From Bimastos eiseni (Eukaryota; Annelida; Clitellata; Crassiclitellata; Lumbricidae), in NCBI GenBank assembly GCA_959347315.1, contig OY365817.1:27802911-27866910 (forward strand): DNA of 64,000 bases, in the 5' to 3' direction. The first letter of the stretch is position 1. The number at the start of each line of letters is the position of its first letter. The notes under the pieces were generated by a model. It ran no database searches, had not been told where the DNA came from, and worked only from the letters and a program-made list of their open reading frames with translations. A program made the position numbers and the translations under genes. Below are positions 60,296 to 64,000 of the stretch, in pieces.

Positions 60296-61271
60296 AGCTG
60301 TTATGTGGTTTTACCGGAGGTAGGCTAATATTAATGCTGTGAAATGTTGCATTTTTGAGTAGACTTTAGGCATACAACTGAGAATTACATTAGGCCTACA
60401 GTACACACATAAGCAGCGTTTGATTTGACGTATTCGTCGGAGATGGAAAAATAAGCTTTGTCGATTCAGCCAATAAGATTTAACGCAGAAATTTTGCTAT
60501 TAAAAGCCGAAAACACGAACAACTTTAGAACGCTGAGCGCTGAGTAGATTAAGTTTCACCTAGTTGCATGGAGACAGAGAGTTGTGATTATATGAAGGTG
60601 GATTGAAAATTATAAATAAAAGGTGGAGGAATTTATAGCTAATGAGTAATGACCACCTTAACCCTGACCCGTACGATGCCTAATCTTATCGGATCAAGGC
60701 GTGATCGGACTCGACTGTCAAACGGCATAAATTTTTTTGCCTGTATTGGGGATCACCAGAGTATAAGTTAGCACCAAAACAGGCATTATGAGACCTCTTG
60801 AATTAGGAGGATCGAGAGGATCGAGTGCATATGCAGAAATTTCAAATTGCTTTTGAAGGATCTGGAGAAAGGTAGCATAGCATGATCAACACAATCAAAT
60901 GCTGTCCTAGAATCAATGAGGAGGAGAATCGTTATGAGCCGGCGCAATCTCGTTAGGTCTATCATTAGGCCCCTTATACTCTACATATATAGCTGTTTCT
61001 GTGGTGTGAAATCGTCTAAAGCCAGATTTTCTTAATGGGGGTAGGCTGTGTGTTTCAATGAAGTTTGAGAACAGTCGATGGTAATTGGTTAAGTTCAACA
61101 ATCTTAGAAATTAACGAGCGGTCTAAATTTTAAATTGGAAGTTAGTTCGCAGAGTCAAATAGTTGGCCAGGGCCTGGCTTTTTGATACGTGGTCAGATAA
61201 TGGATAGCCAGACAGGTGCAGCAGAGTCATTTTCACATTGTTTTGTTCAACAGCCATGTTATTTTCTGCAC

Positions 61272-61345
61272 GCATCGCTTAGGCCTACTGGTTATAGTGC
61301 TTGACCAGTGATTTAATTATCGGGAAGTTGTAAGAGTTCAACCCC
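61272..61345 (+). repeat. tRNA-like SINE head
   Basis: GCCTACTGGTTATAGTGC (A-box region) and GAGTTCAACCCC (B box) at tRNA-like spacing. Confidence 0.5.
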
Positions 61346-62129
61346 CGTTCATTTTTCAACTCCATCAGCTAATTAAAAAAAATTGCCTTCAGATATATTC
61401 TGTTTCCGATTAGCTTTAAGTGGCTTAATGTATCTTAACACAGTTACCCTTTACAATTAAGTCCATATATCGGTGTCGAGTTCGTAGAATTCTGGTCGGA
61501 ACATCTGGGCATGCGAAAATTTTTCAATTCCCAAGTTCAAATTTGAAAACTCAAACCATGCGCTTGACATGTAAAGCGAGAGGTTTAGGGGATCGAGTGA
61601 GCACTAAAAGAATGACTGGGAAAAAGTTTATTAAGTGAACATACGGACCTTGAGCAAATTCTTCACACAGAATGATCACATCACAGATGGGCTGTCGTTT
61701 CACGCTTGGTAGCATGAGCCATATGGAAGGAGGTCAATATCAGCCTATAACAATGCAATCATGTTGTGTTGTTTTGTAGTCTCTTGTTTTATATTGTTTT
61801 GCATTGTAGGCCTATGACAGGCTTGCAATTTCATATAGTTAAACACACGTGCACTGCCTATGCCAGGCCTAATAATCGTTGACGTAAACGCCTTCCTTCT
61901 GTAAGTTTTGTATCGCTAACTCCTATAGCTTTTAATGCCCGTTTACCTATTCAGGAAATCTTACCGTTATATAGCCAAAAGCTGGCTCCTCGTTACTCTC
62001 AACATAAACTACAGAGTAGGCTGTAGGCCTAGTAGTCTTAAATTGGGAAGCTACTATTAAGCGATGGTGAACGCGCAGTAGGTTGTTGGTCGAACAATAT
62101 TATTCGATCAACCAAATTTTTTAAACATC

Positions 62130-62200
62130 GCTCGTGAATATAGATGATGCCTTGCGCTTGGCTTTATCGTGTCGCTTTAGAAGTTTGAAGATTACGATAT
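62130..62200 (+). repeat. Dispersed repeat family B
   Basis: CGCTCGTGAATATAGATGAT, GCCTTGCGCTTGGCTTTATC, GTCGCTTTAGAAGTTTGAAG. Confidence 0.6.
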
Positions 62201-62619
62201 AGGCCTAGATATAATCATATTATGGGTTGCAGTTTAATCTTTCTAAATAACTTTGTCCATGCTGATTGTGCAGGCCTACATGCACATTTAAACACCATTC
62301 TTCATAATTTTGCCATGCCTTCATATACAGTATATTATAATATTATACAAGTACTAATTAAATTCAACACAAAGTAATGTAGGCCTACTCCAAGTAAATA
62401 GAAGCGTTTATTTGCAACAGAACACAATAATATTATTTTGTCGCCTCCTTCATCCTCCTAGCGAATGGCCTAAAATAGTCCTATAATTTCAGCTAGATAT
62501 CGTATCAGCGTATTTAAACTTTAGAAGAAGAAGGACATTCTCTTAAGCTAGTTTAGAGTCACCCATAGGTAAAAGGTCCAGCGTGTTCATTTTCCTTTGC
62601 CTCGACATATTTGGACGTG

Positions 62620-62790
62620 TTACCAAACCTCTCCCACGGAGTAGATGCGACCGCCAGTCTCGTTGATGAGGTCAGTTGCAGATGGATTTATCGGGTCAAT
62701 GGTCTCGATGGCCACAGGTTGGAACTTGGAGGATTTTGAGGGGCCAGGATTCCATTGAAATTCCACACCCCATCCGTAGTATAAGGTCCT
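62620..62790 (-). pseudogene. Decayed LINE ORF2 tail downstream of the START-domain gene
   Basis: Minus-strand translation contains FQPVAIETIDPINPSATDLI and ETGGRIYSVGE, parallel to the same region of the 20.2-20.8 kb fragment (FxPVxxET-DPIN). Only about 45 recognisable codons remain, ending at a stop. It is an independent, more truncated copy of a related LINE tail. Confidence 0.6.
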
Positions 62791-63133
62791 ACGGCCTGCA
62801 GCCTGCACCAGCATTATAATTATAACTGCTATTCCTGCATTCACCAATCGAATTGTCGGGGTTAAGAGAAGAAAGGGGTTTCAATAATCCCGCTCCTGCG
62901 ACGAAACCTATAGCTAACTCAGCCATAAAACGAGAACGGGATGCACAATACCAACTACGCCGAGAACGAGAAAACGAAGTCGTCGAAAGATCCCAACTCG
63001 CAATCAGTTTAAAACGGGGTTTTTATGAATTGGCAAAACACGAAACGTGAAATATTGTCGATAATCTTATTAAAATAGAATCAGATGTAGTAGATGTTTG
63101 TTTTGATGGTGCTGCGACGGCGTCGGAGTTCCT

Positions 63134-63909
63134 TCAGCTGGAACCGTTTGATCCGTTGACTGGTCCGTTCCACTGCCCTCCGTCCTGCAAGGCCTTCCTC
63201 AGCGCAGAGAAAAAGTCCACCTGGTTAGACGGAAGAGCGTTCTCCACCAAGGATTTCGGAAGCATTCCACCGAGGTCCGTCTGGATGTAGCTCACGACCT
63301 TCGTCTTCTTCGGCTCGCTGTACGTCAAGGTCAAATACTTCGGACAATTAGAGAATGACCAACACACGATCAGCATCACAACTACCATTCCTGGCCTTCA
63401 AGGTCACCACCGCCATCTGTACAACCGCCATCACCCCGATCAGCAATGGCAGACAGCCTACATGTATATACCCTTATCCGTATTTTCAAATTTCTTTCTT
63501 TCGCTATCTCTGTCTCGCTCTGCCCGCCTGCCTCCCTGCGTATACCCCTCTGTCTCTGTATGCTTGTCTCTGTTTCTGTCTCCCTGTGTCTCTGTCTATC
63601 TCTAAATATCTCTAAATCTCTATCTCCCTCTCTTTGGAGCATTGCCTTTTCCACAACAACTCTCTCTCTCTCCCATCTCTCTGTTGCCACCATTTCATTT
63701 TAATATCGTCCGGTAAAAACTACATGAATGCTAAAACCAAATAATGAAAAAAATCCTATTTTTTTCTGTTTAAACTTGGTTGTAACATGGGGGCTTTCAA
63801 TGGTAACGTACTTACCCTGGAATTCGGAAGCAGATGATAGCACAGGGGTAGTTCTTGCCACGAACGAATTCAGACTGAGGTAAACAACCCGGATGTTGAA
63901 CGCCCTCGG
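63134..63909 (-). CDS. START-domain lipid-transfer protein, STARD4/5/6 type, 3' part only
   Basis: Two terminal coding exons are visible: 63816-63909 and 63134-63317, joined in phase 2; upstream exons lie past the window end. The deduced C-terminal START domain contains EGVQHPGCLPQSEFVRG, NYPCAIICFRIPG, EPKKTKVVSYIQTDLGG, MLPKSLVENALPSN and DFFSALRKAL, matching the end of the sterol/bile-acid-binding STARD4/5/6 subfamily (pattern FVRG-NHPCG, PGEPTKT, QTDLSGYLP, V-DS from memory of STARD5). A short Gly/Ser/Asn tail follows and the stop is at 63134-63136. The donor after CCAGG (GTAAGT) and the acceptor at 63318-63319 restore the PGEP junction. The protein should be a soluble cytosolic lipid carrier. 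STARD5 is the nearest guess, but the diagnostic N-terminal half is missing. Confidence 0.82.
63318..63815 (-). other. START-gene last intron with CT-rich tract
   Basis: Plus-strand CTGTCTCTCTCC-type DNA at 63485-63690 lies inside the intron. Bounded by GTAAGT at 63815 and CAG at 63318-63320. Confidence 0.7.
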
Positions 63910-64000
63910 CTGAAGAAGATCAACAGCAGATGTAAGGTCAATCAAGGTCAGAGTGCACGAACCAGAGGATTATAGGTCATGACCCCTCGTGCATAACTAA

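Larger units (their letters stand above)
60300..62600. other. Intergenic, TAGGCCTA-rich
   Basis: Contains about eight of the TAGGCCTA-like octamers plus SINE-like heads. No gene supported. Confidence 0.45.

Overview
This is AT-rich, intron-rich animal DNA. It carries conserved metazoan genes with GT-AG introns, abundant microsatellites, tRNA-derived SINE-like repeats, LINE remnants and non-autonomous DNA transposons. Gene content and repeat style suggest a marine invertebrate, most likely a deuterostome (echinoderm, hemichordate or cephalochordate type). The phylum cannot be fixed from the sequence alone. No prokaryotic, organellar or viral segment was recognised.

Layout. 1-19086 is gene-poor: simple repeats, SINE-like copies, a LINE tail, a large CTGT/ATCC satellite block and a very long AAT/ATT array, with no gene I can support. 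19087-28248 (minus) is a complete 12-exon RETSAT (all-trans-retinol 13,14-reductase). 32006-33434 (minus) is a two-coding-exon BOK-type BCL-2 family gene. 38537-39076 (plus) is a single-exon RAP2 small GTPase with a TATA box and three short upstream ORFs. 39077-49750 is a long intergenic stretch with a hAT-like MITE and minisatellites. 49751-59468 (minus) is a complete 14-exon MORF4L1/MRG15 chromatin gene. 63134-63909 (minus) holds the last two coding exons of a STARD4/5/6-type START-domain gene whose 5' part lies beyond the window.

I built the exon models by hand from splice signals, phase continuity and remembered family sequence. All exon phases join without frame breaks, giving 623 aa (RETSAT), 237 aa (BOK), 179 aa (RAP2) and 383 aa (MORF4L1). 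The five genes do not form a pathway: they cover retinoid/lipid redox, mitochondrial apoptosis, Ras-type signalling, histone acetyltransferase recruitment and intracellular sterol/lipid transfer. MORF4L1 beside STARD5-like is of interest because, from memory, the human counterparts are both on 15q25.1.

Most notable: a GC-AG intron and a stop-free, 3n-length, almost pure polypyrimidine intron in RETSAT; a BOK BH3 core lacking the usual aspartate; a hAT-like MITE with an 8-bp target duplication and three internal ~100-bp repeats; a 570-bp palindromic element with one arm interrupted; a 26-bp perfect foldback enclosing (TA)n; several minisatellites, including a 12-copy array in MORF4L1 intron 1; and two clusters of the octamer TAGGCCTA. 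I did not find a clearly new multi-gene system.
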